Source: Sedimentitalea nanhaiensis DSM 24252
GTDB lineage: Bacteria > Pseudomonadota > Alphaproteobacteria > Rhodobacterales > Rhodobacteraceae
Length of the DNA: 64,000 nucleotides
Assembly (NCBI RefSeq): GCF_000473225.1
Contig: NZ_KI421509.1
Location: forward strand, 252,362 to 316,361
Direction: 5' to 3'
Below are positions 47,555 through 56,285 of the stretch, one piece after another (within the stretch, counting starts at the first letter, position 1; the number at the start of each line of letters is the position of its first letter). The notes under the pieces are model-generated. The model searched no databases. It was not told where the DNA came from and saw only the letters and a program-made list of their open reading frames with translations. A program made the translations under genes and the position numbers.

Positions 47555-47657
47555 GCGGGTCCGGCGCAGTGGAGCGTGACGAGGCTCTCGCTGAACCACG
47601 ATGCGGTTCAGGCTCATAACCTGAAGGTCGTAGGTTCAAATCCTACTCCCGCAACCA
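47555..47657 (+). other. Initiator tRNA-fMet 3'-half remnant, possible integration scar
   Basis: From 47608 to 47657 the sequence is that of an initiator-type tRNA-Met(CAT): anticodon stem TCAGG, loop CTCATAA, CCTGA; T arm GTAGG TTCAAAT CCTAC; TCCCGCA, A, CCA. The 5' part is not a normal tRNA half. GCGGG at 47555-47559 can still pair with CCCGC at 47648-47652, but about 30 extra bases separate a D-like arm from the anticodon stem. A competing hairpin (CTGAACC 47591-47597, GGTTCAG 47605-47611) is also possible. The best reading is an att-site copy of a tRNA 3' end. The rest of the 482-bp gap (47432-47913) has no gene. Confidence 0.6.
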
Positions 47658-47913
47658 AAATATTACAGTATTATCAATACGCTAGAAGCCACCTCCGGGT
47701 GGCCGCGCGCGTTCCCGAAACACCACTGGAAGCACTGTGGAAGCAAACGGACGCGGCTTGTGACTGTTGCGGACACGCAACACGCAAGCTAGATCAGCAC
47801 AACAAAAACCAGTGCCAACGCAAACGGCCCATAACGGTCATTGCGACCAGTTCTTCGAAGGTCTGACTTTCAATTTGCTTCCGTGTTTAGAATCCTCACA
47901 AACAATCTCGACC

Positions 47914-49869
47914 TTAAACCTCGTCGAGGTTTGGCCACTCCTCAGGAACCAACGCTGGGGGTTTGGTCCACGGTTCTTCGACCAATGCGTCCTGAAACCA
48001 TTGATCACGGAGGTTCGCGTGCTCGGTGACGATCAGTTGAAAGCCGGGCACGTCATTCTGAGTATATTTTAACAGCAGCTCGAACAAGCGACGAACCGAG
48101 TTTAGATCCGCATCAGCCTCTGTTTTTTGGAAAGAGCCGTCGGCCTCCTTGTAGACTTTCTCAGACGGAAAGTAGACTTGGGTCGGCTGATCAATCAACA
48201 GGAAGCGTGGGATTGGGCGGTTGTTTTGCGCAGCGAATAGGTGCAGAGCGAGTAATGCAGAAAGGTGATAGGCTAAATGGTTTTCGCCGCCTCCTGTGCG
48301 ACTCATAGGGACTGGACGCTCAGGCCGATCGAAGATGATCGTCAACTGTGGTAGGTTGAGCCGCGCGGGGAAGTCTTGGAATTCGGCCTCGAATTTCCGG
48401 ATGAACCGCGTGACTTGCGCAGAGATGTTGTTGAGAATTGAGGCTAGGCGTTCATCGCTATCGTCGGTGCCGATTTCCTCCTCGAGTTGCGTCACCCTCT
48501 TGATGAGACGGCGATTCTCCGATTCAAGTCTGGCAAGTTCTTCGTTTGGAGGGAGCCTTTCCAAGAAAAGGCTGATACGGCCTACCACGCGCGCGGCAGC
48601 ATTGTTGCGACTGCCCATTTGGGCAATGACCTCATTGGCTGCGATCGCAGCGGACAGCTCCGTTTCTTTCTGTCTGACGTCGGTTGCGATGCCGTCCGCC
48701 TGAGCAATCAATTCAGCCAAGTAGGCGTCGAGCTTGGGGCGCTGACCGGTGGCGACGCGCAACTCCTTATCTAGCGATTCAAGCTCGTTTAGCAGGACGG
48801 CAGCAAGCGGGGAGTCGAGCGCTAGGTTCCGTTCGCTGAACGGCCATTGCCATTCGCCGCTGTCGGGATTCTTCGGCAGTGCCTTGATCGAAGTGAGACG
48901 ATCTATTTGTTCAGCGGCCTCGTTTTCGTAGCCGCCCGCCCTCTTGGCGAACTGTCGCGCCGAATCAATTCTTGCCTGAGTGTCTCGCCGATCCTGGCGC
49001 AGTTGAGCCAGCTCTTCTTCCAACAGGGAAATCCGGCTAGCGTCGTCGTCAGGCACCTTTTCAGGTTTCCAAGACAATACAGAGCTCAATGCTGCAATGA
49101 CTGCTTCTGCATTTTGATTTTCATCGGCGCTTCCGATCACCCCAACCGCCGTCGCTTCCGAGTGCAGACCGATTGCCTGCTCGTGCGACGTATCGACTGC
49201 ATTGCGCGCCTGCTCTAGCTTCTTGTTGCTGATTCTCAGATCCCGCTGCGCAATCCGTAGCTTCGACTCCCATTCGAAGCGGTCGTGAGAGGAGACGCCA
49301 AGCAGGATTGGCAGGGTATCGCGTATTGCCTGCGGCTGGAATTGTTCGTTCTGGCGGTAGAAAAGTTGGTCCTTGTTTGCGACCAGTCCTTGCTTTTGAA
49401 ACAGGTAGTAAAACGTGTGCTTGACGTTGGCGTCGTAGCTGGCGCGGCTGTGTTCAAGCGCAACTTCGGTCCGATTTTCTGGAATTCCGAGCAGGCGTGA
49501 CAGGAGTTCGACGATGCTATCGTCGTCAGTGTTGGCTAGCAGATCTTCGAACGCGGGTATTGGCAACTGATTGCCCCTTCGCAGCATTGCAGTGCTGCAA
49601 CTCGCACCACCGTGAGGCGGTGTTGGCTTAGCGACCAGAACCTGCTCTTTTTCAAATTGGTAGATCACGGCGAACCATGCCACCTTGTCACGGATTATTC
49701 CTTCCGGGACGTTGAACGAAGATCGTCCCATACAATATTCGATAATCTCTGAGAGTGCGGACTTGCCAGTAGAAGAGCGACCGGTAATGACGTTAAGCCC
49801 GTCAACCTTGAAGTACAGGTCGCGGCGCTGGCCGCCATGGCTGTAAATGTGGATGGACCTGATCTTCAT
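47914..49869 (-). CDS. ABC-3C system ATPase, DUF3732 (SMC/RecF-like)
   Basis: A 651-aa ABC-type ATPase of the DUF3732 family, the motor of ABC-three-component conflict systems. Walker A GRSSTGKS is at residues 30-37. Long coiled-coil arms lie between about 200 and 470. A signature-like segment (SRTGGGENHLAYHLS) precedes the Walker B region PRFLLIDQPTQVYFP. This is the split-head plan of SMC/Rad50 proteins, so it probably senses or binds nucleic acid. Its ATG overlaps the middle-component stop by 4 bp. Last gene of the operon. Defence role is inferred from the family. Confidence 0.88.
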   Translation of the reverse strand: MKIRSIHIYSHGGQRRDLYFKVDGLNVITGRSSTGKSALSEIIEYCMGRSSFNVPEGIIRDKVAWFAVIYQFEKEQVLVAKPTPPHGGASCSTAMLRRGNQLPIPAFEDLLANTDDDSIVELLSRLLGIPENRTEVALEHSRASYDANVKHTFYYLFQKQGLVANKDQLFYRQNEQFQPQAIRDTLPILLGVSSHDRFEWESKLRIAQRDLRISNKKLEQARNAVDTSHEQAIGLHSEATAVGVIGSADENQNAEAVIAALSSVLSWKPEKVPDDDASRISLLEEELAQLRQDRRDTQARIDSARQFAKRAGGYENEAAEQIDRLTSIKALPKNPDSGEWQWPFSERNLALDSPLAAVLLNELESLDKELRVATGQRPKLDAYLAELIAQADGIATDVRQKETELSAAIAANEVIAQMGSRNNAAARVVGRISLFLERLPPNEELARLESENRRLIKRVTQLEEEIGTDDSDERLASILNNISAQVTRFIRKFEAEFQDFPARLNLPQLTIIFDRPERPVPMSRTGGGENHLAYHLSALLALHLFAAQNNRPIPRFLLIDQPTQVYFPSEKVYKEADGSFQKTEADADLNSVRRLFELLLKYTQNDVPGFQLIVTEHANLRDQWFQDALVEEPWTKPPALVPEEWPNLDEV

Positions 49870-50354
49870 GGGCGAATTCCAAATGTTGCATAAATGGTTG
49901 CCCGGTCAGCAATGCGTGCAAATTCTCTACCAACTATCCGCGCGACTTTTTGGCAATCAACAGTCTCGGCCGTTCCACTGACGGTCTTGCGCACCTTCTT
50001 GGGCACGGTTTGGATGCGGCCGTTATCTGCGACATTGATGCAGCCCCTTTCCATAAGCAGACCAAATCCCTCGAAGGCATAGGGTAGCATCTCCGAAACC
50101 CGATCGCCGAAGCCCACCATCAGTTGCTGGTTCTTCTCCGTCGTCTTAAGCAGGTAGCTGCGCGGACTACTGACAATTACCTCGCGCGAGTCTTTGTGCA
50201 AGCAGAGCGGCAGGACGAGTAGTGACAGTGAAAAGGGCATGCCTCGTGCATCTTCGTCCTCATATCCGTTCAACGAACGGAACAAGACCAAGCCGCAAAA
50301 TGCCGGGTTGAATAGATTACGAATCTCGAACGGGCGTTGGTCCCATCGTTTCAC
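49866..50354 (-). CDS. ABC-3C system middle component
   Basis: A 162-aa protein matching the small middle component of ABC-three-component systems: RPFEIRNLFNPAFCGLVLFRSL at the N-terminus, a central MPFSLSLLVLPLCLH segment, and helical C-terminal sequence. The GTG at 50354 overlaps the upstream TGA (GTGA) with GGGGTGG upstream. An in-frame start at 50405 would overlap the neighbour by 55 bp and adds no family sequence, so the GTG is preferred. It is thought to link the ATPase and the effector; no catalytic motif is seen. Confidence 0.82.
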   Translation of the reverse strand: MKRWDQRPFEIRNLFNPAFCGLVLFRSLNGYEDEDARGMPFSLSLLVLPLCLHKDSREVIVSSPRSYLLKTTEKNQQLMVGFGDRVSEMLPYAFEGFGLLMERGCINVADNGRIQTVPKKVRKTVSGTAETVDCQKVARIVGREFARIADRATIYATFGIRP

Positions 50355-51574
50355 GAGGCCACCCCTAACACTTTGTATACGCGTTCGATAAATCGTGGAT
50401 GCCAATAAACTCTAGGTTCAGGCGTGGTATCCGCGAGAATGTGAAGGCTGCCTCGGACGACATAGGGTTCCGTCACACGCGCGCGAATGCGAAGGGACTC
50501 GATCTTGCCGGTCTCAAATTCTGCCCAGTTGTAGAGAGTGGCTCCGGCTTCGCGCAGCGCGTCCTCGGCGCTGTCGTCCGAGAGTTTCTCGAAAACAACG
50601 TCCCTGTAGCGGCTCCATTCCTCTGCGAGACGATCCTCGTATTCCTCTACCTCTCCCGATACGAGCAGGTTCTCGCGCGCCCAAGCCGACCGCTGCTCGA
50701 ACGCTCTGTAGTAATCTAGGATCGCACTCCTGATACGGTTGGAAGAGATGCCTATCTCGTGCATTTGCTTGACGAAAAGGCGCGGATCGGCATCGGTGTC
50801 AATCTCACTGGCGGGCACCTTTCCGCGGAAGGTGATTGGCAGATTGTCTGTTTTGTATTCCTCGGTGATGTTGGAAAGCTTATCCGACACTTCGTGGCCG
50901 AAAATCCCTTCCGGCCTGGCGCCAGTCAACTGCTTGATCACAGCATCGGTCCACCAACCTTCCAGTCGTTCTAAGACGAACTGGCGGTGTTCGCGCCTTA
51001 TGCTTCGCATGTGCTTTTCCCGGATGATTGCCGGGATGTCACTGATGCGCGGGTTCCCATCGAGGATCAGGATGCGCTCGAGAAAGTCTTGCTTCGCTGA
51101 ATCGCTTAATTCGTTAAACGCAGCTGCGATCGGTGTGATGAGTTTTGACTTTGACCTAGAGAGCGTGGCGGTGGCCAGTTCGGCAAGTGTTGCCTCATGG
51201 CTGGAAGAGGAGGCCAGTTCCGGGAGGAAGCGAGTAAGAAATGAATCGGTCGACACGGTGCCGGTGGTAAAAAGGAAGAACTGCATATTTGACGCAGCAA
51301 GGCCATCCCGCTTGTATCGCACCAGCCAAATGTTGACTGATTTCCAGAAATCTGTCGACAGGTCTGTCAGTTTATCGCCAATCGCCTTGTGCTTTAGCGA
51401 AGCCAAGGACTTACCGCCTTCGGTGTCAATGAAATCGAGATCGTCGTCTTTTTCAATGAAGACTGCCGCATCTTCTGGAAGCTGAAGGAGGCGAAGCAAC
51501 GCAAGACGACCTTGGTAAATATATCCAAGGCCCTGCTCGCCTGCTGAGAACTTATCAGTTTCTTTTTCGACCAT
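50351..51574 (-). CDS. ABC-3C system effector with nuclease-like N-terminus
   Basis: A 407-aa protein with two parts. Residues 15-65 resemble a Cap4/DUF4297-type restriction-endonuclease fold: GYIYQ at 17-21, E41, the acidic D43-D45 run, and K61 in SLKHK at the place of the usual QxK. The Gln is replaced by Ser, so activity needs testing. Residues 240-407 fit the ABC-3C C-terminal domain (SNRIRSAILDYYRAFEQRSAWARE and later YWHPRFIERVYKVLG). First gene of the operon; the ATG follows GGGAG. Cleavage of DNA on activation by the ATPase is the likely but unproven mode. Confidence 0.82.
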   Translation of the reverse strand: MVEKETDKFSAGEQGLGYIYQGRLALLRLLQLPEDAAVFIEKDDDLDFIDTEGGKSLASLKHKAIGDKLTDLSTDFWKSVNIWLVRYKRDGLAASNMQFFLFTTGTVSTDSFLTRFLPELASSSSHEATLAELATATLSRSKSKLITPIAAAFNELSDSAKQDFLERILILDGNPRISDIPAIIREKHMRSIRREHRQFVLERLEGWWTDAVIKQLTGARPEGIFGHEVSDKLSNITEEYKTDNLPITFRGKVPASEIDTDADPRLFVKQMHEIGISSNRIRSAILDYYRAFEQRSAWARENLLVSGEVEEYEDRLAEEWSRYRDVVFEKLSDDSAEDALREAGATLYNWAEFETGKIESLRIRARVTEPYVVRGSLHILADTTPEPRVYWHPRFIERVYKVLGVAS

Positions 51575-51698
51575 AGTTCTCCCGTCCAGTCAGATTAGCC
51601 AATTGGCCGGTAGGGACCTCTGATCCGAAAATCACCTTATGGCACACTTGCTGATTTCAGACATTGGCGCAAGGCGCAGCGAACTTCCGCTTCCCGCC

Positions 51699-51866
51699 GA
51701 TTTTGTTGAAAAACTCCGCTGTCCGAAATTCGCTTTAAGAATTCGGAACATCGTTCTCCCAGAACGCCCTCTGGCCGACGTTGTTTGCAAAATGGTGCGT
51801 TCGTGGGAAGTTGTTCTGCCGATTTGTCATTTTTCCGTCGGGCACCGAGTTTTTCAACAAAATCCG
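51699..51866. mobile_element. MITE-like element, copy 1
   Basis: A 168-bp stretch bounded by perfect 18-bp inverted repeats: GATTTTGTTGAAAAACTC at 51699-51716 and its reverse complement at 51849-51866 (one extra base within my reading error). It carries no real gene. A second element at 59073-59290 has nearly the same ends (GATTGTG instead of GATTTTG), so both belong to one non-autonomous family. It fills the gap between the ABC-3C operon and the IS3 element. Confidence 0.65.
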
Positions 51867-52007
51867 CCCCTTCTGCCCGCCTCACGCCCACCGATACCTT
51901 GCTTGTGCCTTCCCGATCCGCTCATCCAACGGGACAGGGTGTTCGTCGTGACCTGAGACCCATCTCTCCTCCAGCCTTTGGGAGAATCCGGGTTTTGTTT
52001 TCTGGCC

Positions 52008-52847
52008 TCATGCGGCCTGCTTTTGCAACGTCATTTTGTCTGCGAACTCGTTCGGCGTGAGATTTGCCAGCGACGAATGCGGCCGGTTTCGGTTGTAATC
52101 CTCCTTCCATTTTTTGATCTCTGATCTGGCGTCTGCGAGGGACGAGAACAGCGTCTCGTTCAAGCACTCATCGCGGAAACTGCCGTTGAAACTCTCGATG
52201 AAAGCGTTCTGTGTTGGCTTTCCTGGAGCGATGTAATGCCAGTCGATCTTTGTTTTCTGGCACCATTTCAAAACCGCTGAACTGGTCATTTCGGTCCCGT
52301 TGTCGCTGACAATTGTCTTCGGCATTCCGCGCACCTGAATGATAGCGTCCAATTCACGCGTCAGCCGCGCGCCCGACAGCGATGTATCCGGAACAAGAGC
52401 CAAACATTCACGGCTAAAATCATCTACCATCGCCCGAACGCGGAACCTGCGTCCATCTGTGAACGCGTCCGAAACGAAATCCAGGCTCCAACGCTCATTG
52501 ATGGTCTCTGGCACGATCATCGGGCGGCGCGTGCCCAGGGCGCGTTTCCGGCCACCACGCTTACGCACCTGGAGCCCTTCTTCGCGATACAAACGCCGCA
52601 GCTTCTTCTGGTTCATGTAGATGCCTTGACGCTCCAGCATGATGTGTATGCGCCTGTAACCGAAGCGCCGACGTTCAGCAGCCACATCCTTCATGGCTTT
52701 GCGCAGGTCAGCATCATCTGGTCGGATGCTGCGATACCGCACACTCGACCGATCCACGTCCAACACATCGCACGCCCGCCGCTGGCTCACCCCGTGCTGA
52801 TCACAAAGATGAACCACCGCTTTCCGCTTTGCCGCGGGCGTCACCAT
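52008..52847 (-). CDS. IS3-family transposase OrfB (DDE domain)
   Basis: A 279-aa catalytic part of the IS3 transposase with an rve integrase core. The DDE residues lie in [19 protein letters not shown] and [12 protein letters not shown]. An HTH_21 segment precedes it ([18 protein letters not shown]). Its first codons overlap the end of orfA at an A7 run on the minus strand (52847-52853), the usual -1 slippage site, so the active enzyme is the OrfAB fusion. Confidence 0.93.
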   Translation of the reverse strand: MVTPAAKRKAVVHLCDQHGVSQRRACDVLDVDRSSVRYRSIRPDDADLRKAMKDVAAERRRFGYRRIHIMLERQGIYMNQKKLRRLYREEGLQVRKRGGRKRALGTRRPMIVPETINERWSLDFVSDAFTDGRRFRVRAMVDDFSRECLALVPDTSLSGARLTRELDAIIQVRGMPKTIVSDNGTEMTSSAVLKWCQKTKIDWHYIAPGKPTQNAFIESFNGSFRDECLNETLFSSLADARSEIKKWKEDYNRNRPHSSLANLTPNEFADKMTLQKQAA

Positions 52848-53107
52848 TTTTTTGAGTTCACATCCTTCAGCATGGCGTTATCCAGCATCTGTTCTGCCAG
52901 CAGCTTCTTCAGCTTGCCGTTCTCATCCTCAAGCGCCTTCAGCTTGCGGGCATCGGACACGTCCATTCCGCCGAACTTCGATTTGTATTTGTAGAACGAC
53001 GCTGTGCTGATGCCATGCTTGCGGCACACCTCAGCCGTTGGGACACCGCCCTCCTGCTCTTTGATCATCCCGATGATCTGCTCTTCTGAAAATCGTGACT
53101 TCTTCAT
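52841..53107 (-). CDS. IS3-family transposase OrfA
   Basis: An 88-aa HTH_8-type DNA-binding protein ([20 protein letters not shown], then [22 protein letters not shown]) with a leucine-rich coiled coil (residues 50-80). The ATG at 53107 sits close to the right inverted repeat. It ends in the slippage zone shared with orfB. Complete. Confidence 0.93.
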   Translation of the reverse strand: MKKSRFSEEQIIGMIKEQEGGVPTAEVCRKHGISTASFYKYKSKFGGMDVSDARKLKALEDENGKLKKLLAEQMLDNAMLKDVNSKKW

Positions 53108-53172
53108 ATTCCGTCTCCAATGCTTGGGACAGATCCTACTCAAAAGTGGAGGAGGTTTAAGGTCTCAGGTCA

Positions 53173-53676
53173 GTCTCAGGTCAATGCTGCGGTGCGGCCC
53201 GTCATTGCTGCCATTCGCGGCGACCTCGAATTATAATGATCAGCGAAATTACGGTCTGCGGGACAAACCGGACTTGTGCAAGCGGCTATTGCTGACGCAG
53301 CATTCATTCGCTCTTGCAGCACGGTCACTGCTGCGTTGCAGCCCAAGTCGCCAGAGCAGTCATTGATGAACAGCCTCGAAGGTCGCACCCGTACTGCACT
53401 TTCGACGCAGGTGTCTGAACGCGAAGGACGCGGGGTTTTGCTGTATCTACTGCTTGCGCAGCTACTGATATCATAGAAACTGTTTGCAGAAGTGCGGTGC
53501 GGCCGATGTCGCCACACCCGCCGATCAATGCCTTGATAAGCGGTGCCCTCCTGCCGGGGTCGCAATCATAGAAGTCAAACTGAGGACTTACCTGTCGCTC
53601 GGAGAACTGGGTTTTAGGTTTGCTATTGGTGGCGCCATCCGCTGGCGGGTGTCACGAAAGGCCTATAAACGGCCCG
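53173..53676. other. 504-bp region without a supportable gene
   Basis: The region starts with an 11-base copy of the IS3 end (53173-53183). Several short frames exist in it but none has a ribosome site or recognisable content. It may hold decayed mobile-element sequence and the 3' region of ackA. No terminator was found. Confidence 0.4.
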
Positions 53677-54879
53677 TCATATGGAAATGAGTTTGACTTG
53701 GCATTTTTCTCGCTTTGGGTCATGAGGTGCGGCCTTCACGGCTCGAACGGCGCGCGCGATGACGCGTTCTTCATCTGTCGGGATCACCATGACGCTTGTC
53801 GGCCCTAAGCCAATGTGCAATGCGTTCTGCTCGTTGCGTTCTGCATGGATCTCAATCCCAAGATAGGCCATTTCCTGCCCGATGCGCCGGCGAATGGGTG
53901 CCGCATTTTCGCCAACACCACCGCAAAACACCAAGGCATCAAGACCGCCAAGAACTGCAGAAAGCGCCCCGATCTCCCGTCGCGCGCGGAATACATAGTA
54001 GTCGATGGCTTGTGCCGCTTCGGGTCGGTCGGACGCAAGCAAATCGCGCATGTCGCTCGTCTCGTCCGACAGCCCCAGCAGTCCACTGGCCTCATAAAGC
54101 ATCCGCAGCACATCATGGGGTGCCATGCCCTTTTGTTCGATCAGATACAGGACCACCCCAGGATCAATCTGGCCGCAGCGGGTGCCCATGGGCAAACCGT
54201 CCAGCGCTGAAAAGCCCATTGTTGACCCAACACTCTTGCCAGAACGTATTGCACACATCGATGCACCGTTTCCCAAATGGGCAACGATAATGCGACCGCG
54301 ATGCAAATCAGGGAAGTCGCGGGCAATCACGCCGGTCACATAGTCATAGCTGAGCCCGTGAAATCCATACCGCCGAACGCCTTCGTCATAGAGCGCGCGC
54401 GGAATGGCAAATGCATCGTTGACCCAAGGATGGCCCCGGTGGAACGCCGTATCAAAGCAGCCGACCTGAATGGCATCTGGAAATACCTTTTGTGCGGCAA
54501 GGACGCCGGCCAAATTGTGCGGCTGATGCAGCGGCGCGAGAGGCTCATAGGTGCGAAGCGCCTGCATGACATCTGGCGTCAAGAGCATTGGTTCTGCGAA
54601 ATCCGGTCCCCCATGCACAACGCGGTGGCCGACGCCGCCGATTGTATGCCCTTTAAGGTGGGGCGTTACCGCCTGCATGATCGCGTTCAAGGCTTCCGCC
54701 TGGGTCGACGCATCAATAGGATGCGAAGCCTTGCCGTCCGGCGTGCTCAGAACCAGCTGAGCGGAGTTTCCGATTCCATCAACTTGTCCATGCACCAGTT
54801 CAACCGGATCTTCGCAATCGCGGTACAGGCCGAACCTCAGCGATGATGACCCGGCATTCAGTGTCAGGATGCGTTTCAT
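53677..54879 (-). CDS. ackA: Acetate/propionate/butyrate kinase family protein
   Basis: A 400-aa kinase interconverting acyl-phosphate and carboxylate with ADP/ATP. The N-terminal NAGSSSLRFGLYRD, the signature GLPMGTRCGQIDPGVVLYL and the C-terminal FCGGVGENAAPIRRRI are present. It overlaps the phosphotransacetylase fusion gene by 4 bp and is the last gene of the phaC operon. Whether acetyl-, propionyl- or butyryl-phosphate is preferred cannot be read from the sequence. Confidence 0.93.
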   Translation of the reverse strand: MKRILTLNAGSSSLRFGLYRDCEDPVELVHGQVDGIGNSAQLVLSTPDGKASHPIDASTQAEALNAIMQAVTPHLKGHTIGGVGHRVVHGGPDFAEPMLLTPDVMQALRTYEPLAPLHQPHNLAGVLAAQKVFPDAIQVGCFDTAFHRGHPWVNDAFAIPRALYDEGVRRYGFHGLSYDYVTGVIARDFPDLHRGRIIVAHLGNGASMCAIRSGKSVGSTMGFSALDGLPMGTRCGQIDPGVVLYLIEQKGMAPHDVLRMLYEASGLLGLSDETSDMRDLLASDRPEAAQAIDYYVFRARREIGALSAVLGGLDALVFCGGVGENAAPIRRRIGQEMAYLGIEIHAERNEQNALHIGLGPTSVMVIPTDEERVIARAVRAVKAAPHDPKREKCQVKLISI

Positions 54880-56285
54880 GTCCGCACTGCAGCGTCACAC
54901 AAGACCGCAATCGCAGCAGACGCAACGCGCGTACGGCTATCATCAGCCCTGCTGGTCAGGATGATTGGAACCTGAGCGCCCAGTACGATACCAGCCGACT
55001 CAGCGCCCGCCAAATACATCAATTGCTTGGCAATCATATTACCGGATTCAAGGTCAGGAGCGACGAGAATGTCGGCTTGTCCCGCTACTGGCGAAGCAAT
55101 GCCCTTGCTCGCCACGGCGCGCATGGAAATTGCGTTGTCAAAAGCCAAGGGACCGTCCAGCAATCCGCCCGAAATCTGACCGCGATCCGCCATCTTGCAC
55201 AACGCGCCGGCCTCGACGGTTGATTGCAGCCGCGGGGTGATCGTTTCAACCGCCGAAAGCAGCGCGACCTTGGGCTGTTCGATCCCAAGTGCACTGGCCA
55301 GATCAATTGCGTTCTGGATGATATCTGCCTTGGTTTGAAGGTCCGGTACGATATTGATGGCCGCATCAGTGATCAAGAGCGGTTTGGCGTAAGTTGGAAC
55401 ATCCATCACATAGACATGACTCATCCGACGCTCGGAACGCAGGCCAGTTGCCTTTGCCACAGTGGCAGACATCACCTCGTCTGTATGCAACGCCCCTTTC
55501 ATCAACGCGCGGGCGCGCCCATCGCGGACAAGTTGCACCGCTGTTTCCGCCGAAGCATGACTATGATTGGTGTGAACAATCTCGATCCCGCTCAGATCAA
55601 GGCCCGCTTCCTGTGCCACGGCTTTGATGCGTTCCTGCGGTCCCAATAGAAACGGATCAAGCAGGCCCAGCTCTCGGGCCTGCAGCGCGCCGGTCAGCGA
55701 TGAGGGATCGCAAGGATGAACAATTGCGGTCGGAAGCGCAGGGAATTTCTGTGCCGCAGCCACCAGCCTGTCATGCGCTGCACCGCGCCTGTGCATGACG
55801 ATATCTGGCATCATCACGCGCGGTCTGCGAATTTTCTTGTCCGGGGCAATGACCTTGGCCTGACCGGTGATAACCGGCTTGCCGTCCCCGTTGGTGCACA
55901 AACAGTCAAGCGTAAGGCGCTTTTTCTCTTCGTGTTTCTCTGCGACCGTAACGCGGACGGTCACAGTATCACCGATGCCAACCGGCTTCAGGAACTTCAA
56001 AGACTGATCAAGATAGATCGTGCCTGGCCCCGGCAATTGGGTTCCAAGCACGTTGGAAATCAATGCGCCGCCCCACATGCCATGGGCGATGACTTTGTGA
56101 AAAATGTCCTCTTCGGCAAAAGCCGCGTCCACATGGGCCGGGTTCACATCACCCGATACAACCGCGAAGGCGTCGATGTCCTGCGCGGTGAGCGTCCTCT
56201 CAAGCTCTGCAAAATCGCCCACTTCGATATCGTCAAAGGGTCGATTTTCAATGTAGCCGATATCCGCAGAACCCTCAGACAACAT
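54876..56285 (-). CDS. MaoC-like enoyl-CoA hydratase fused to phosphate acetyl/butyryltransferase
   Basis: A 469-aa two-domain protein from the ATG at 56285. Residues 15-150 form a MaoC hydratase with the motif SGDVNPAHVDAAFAE (D46 and H51 catalytic), the R-specific enoyl-CoA hydratase signature. Residues 165-469 form a PTA_PTB domain (SSLTGALQARELGLLDPFLLG, MKGALHTDEVM, GPLAFDNAIS, ADILVAPDLESGNM). The start at 56333 would lengthen the overlap with fabI and was not chosen. The N-terminus could supply (R)-3-hydroxyacyl-CoA to PhaC, while the C-terminus links CoA esters to AckA. Confidence 0.9.
   Translation of the reverse strand: MLSEGSADIGYIENRPFDDIEVGDFAELERTLTAQDIDAFAVVSGDVNPAHVDAAFAEEDIFHKVIAHGMWGGALISNVLGTQLPGPGTIYLDQSLKFLKPVGIGDTVTVRVTVAEKHEEKKRLTLDCLCTNGDGKPVITGQAKVIAPDKKIRRPRVMMPDIVMHRRGAAHDRLVAAAQKFPALPTAIVHPCDPSSLTGALQARELGLLDPFLLGPQERIKAVAQEAGLDLSGIEIVHTNHSHASAETAVQLVRDGRARALMKGALHTDEVMSATVAKATGLRSERRMSHVYVMDVPTYAKPLLITDAAINIVPDLQTKADIIQNAIDLASALGIEQPKVALLSAVETITPRLQSTVEAGALCKMADRGQISGGLLDGPLAFDNAISMRAVASKGIASPVAGQADILVAPDLESGNMIAKQLMYLAGAESAGIVLGAQVPIILTSRADDSRTRVASAAIAVLCDAAVRT

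Larger units (their letters stand above)
51949..53172 (-). mobile_element. IS3-family insertion sequence (about 1.2 kb)
   Basis: The element is bounded by imperfect inverted repeats of about 30 bp whose outer 12 bases are perfect (TGACCTGAGACC at 51949-51960, GGTCTCAGGTCA at 53161-53172). It holds the two overlapping frames orfA and orfB on the minus strand. Both ends and both frames look intact, so it may be active. No clean target duplication is visible. An extra copy of the end 11-mer (GTCTCAGGTCA) follows at 53173-53183. Confidence 0.88.

Noticed and set aside
47208-47639. 143-codon minus-strand frame beginning in the tRNA-fMet remnant
   Set aside because: Its N-terminus (NLRPSGYEP) is a familiar translation artefact of a reversed tRNA, and the rest overlaps DUF3489 in another frame.
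51637-51891. Short frames over the first MITE-like element
   Set aside because: They read through the inverted repeats and have no coding signals.
53176-53565. 129-codon minus-strand frame behind the IS3 element
   Set aside because: Composition and lack of a ribosome site do not support a gene.
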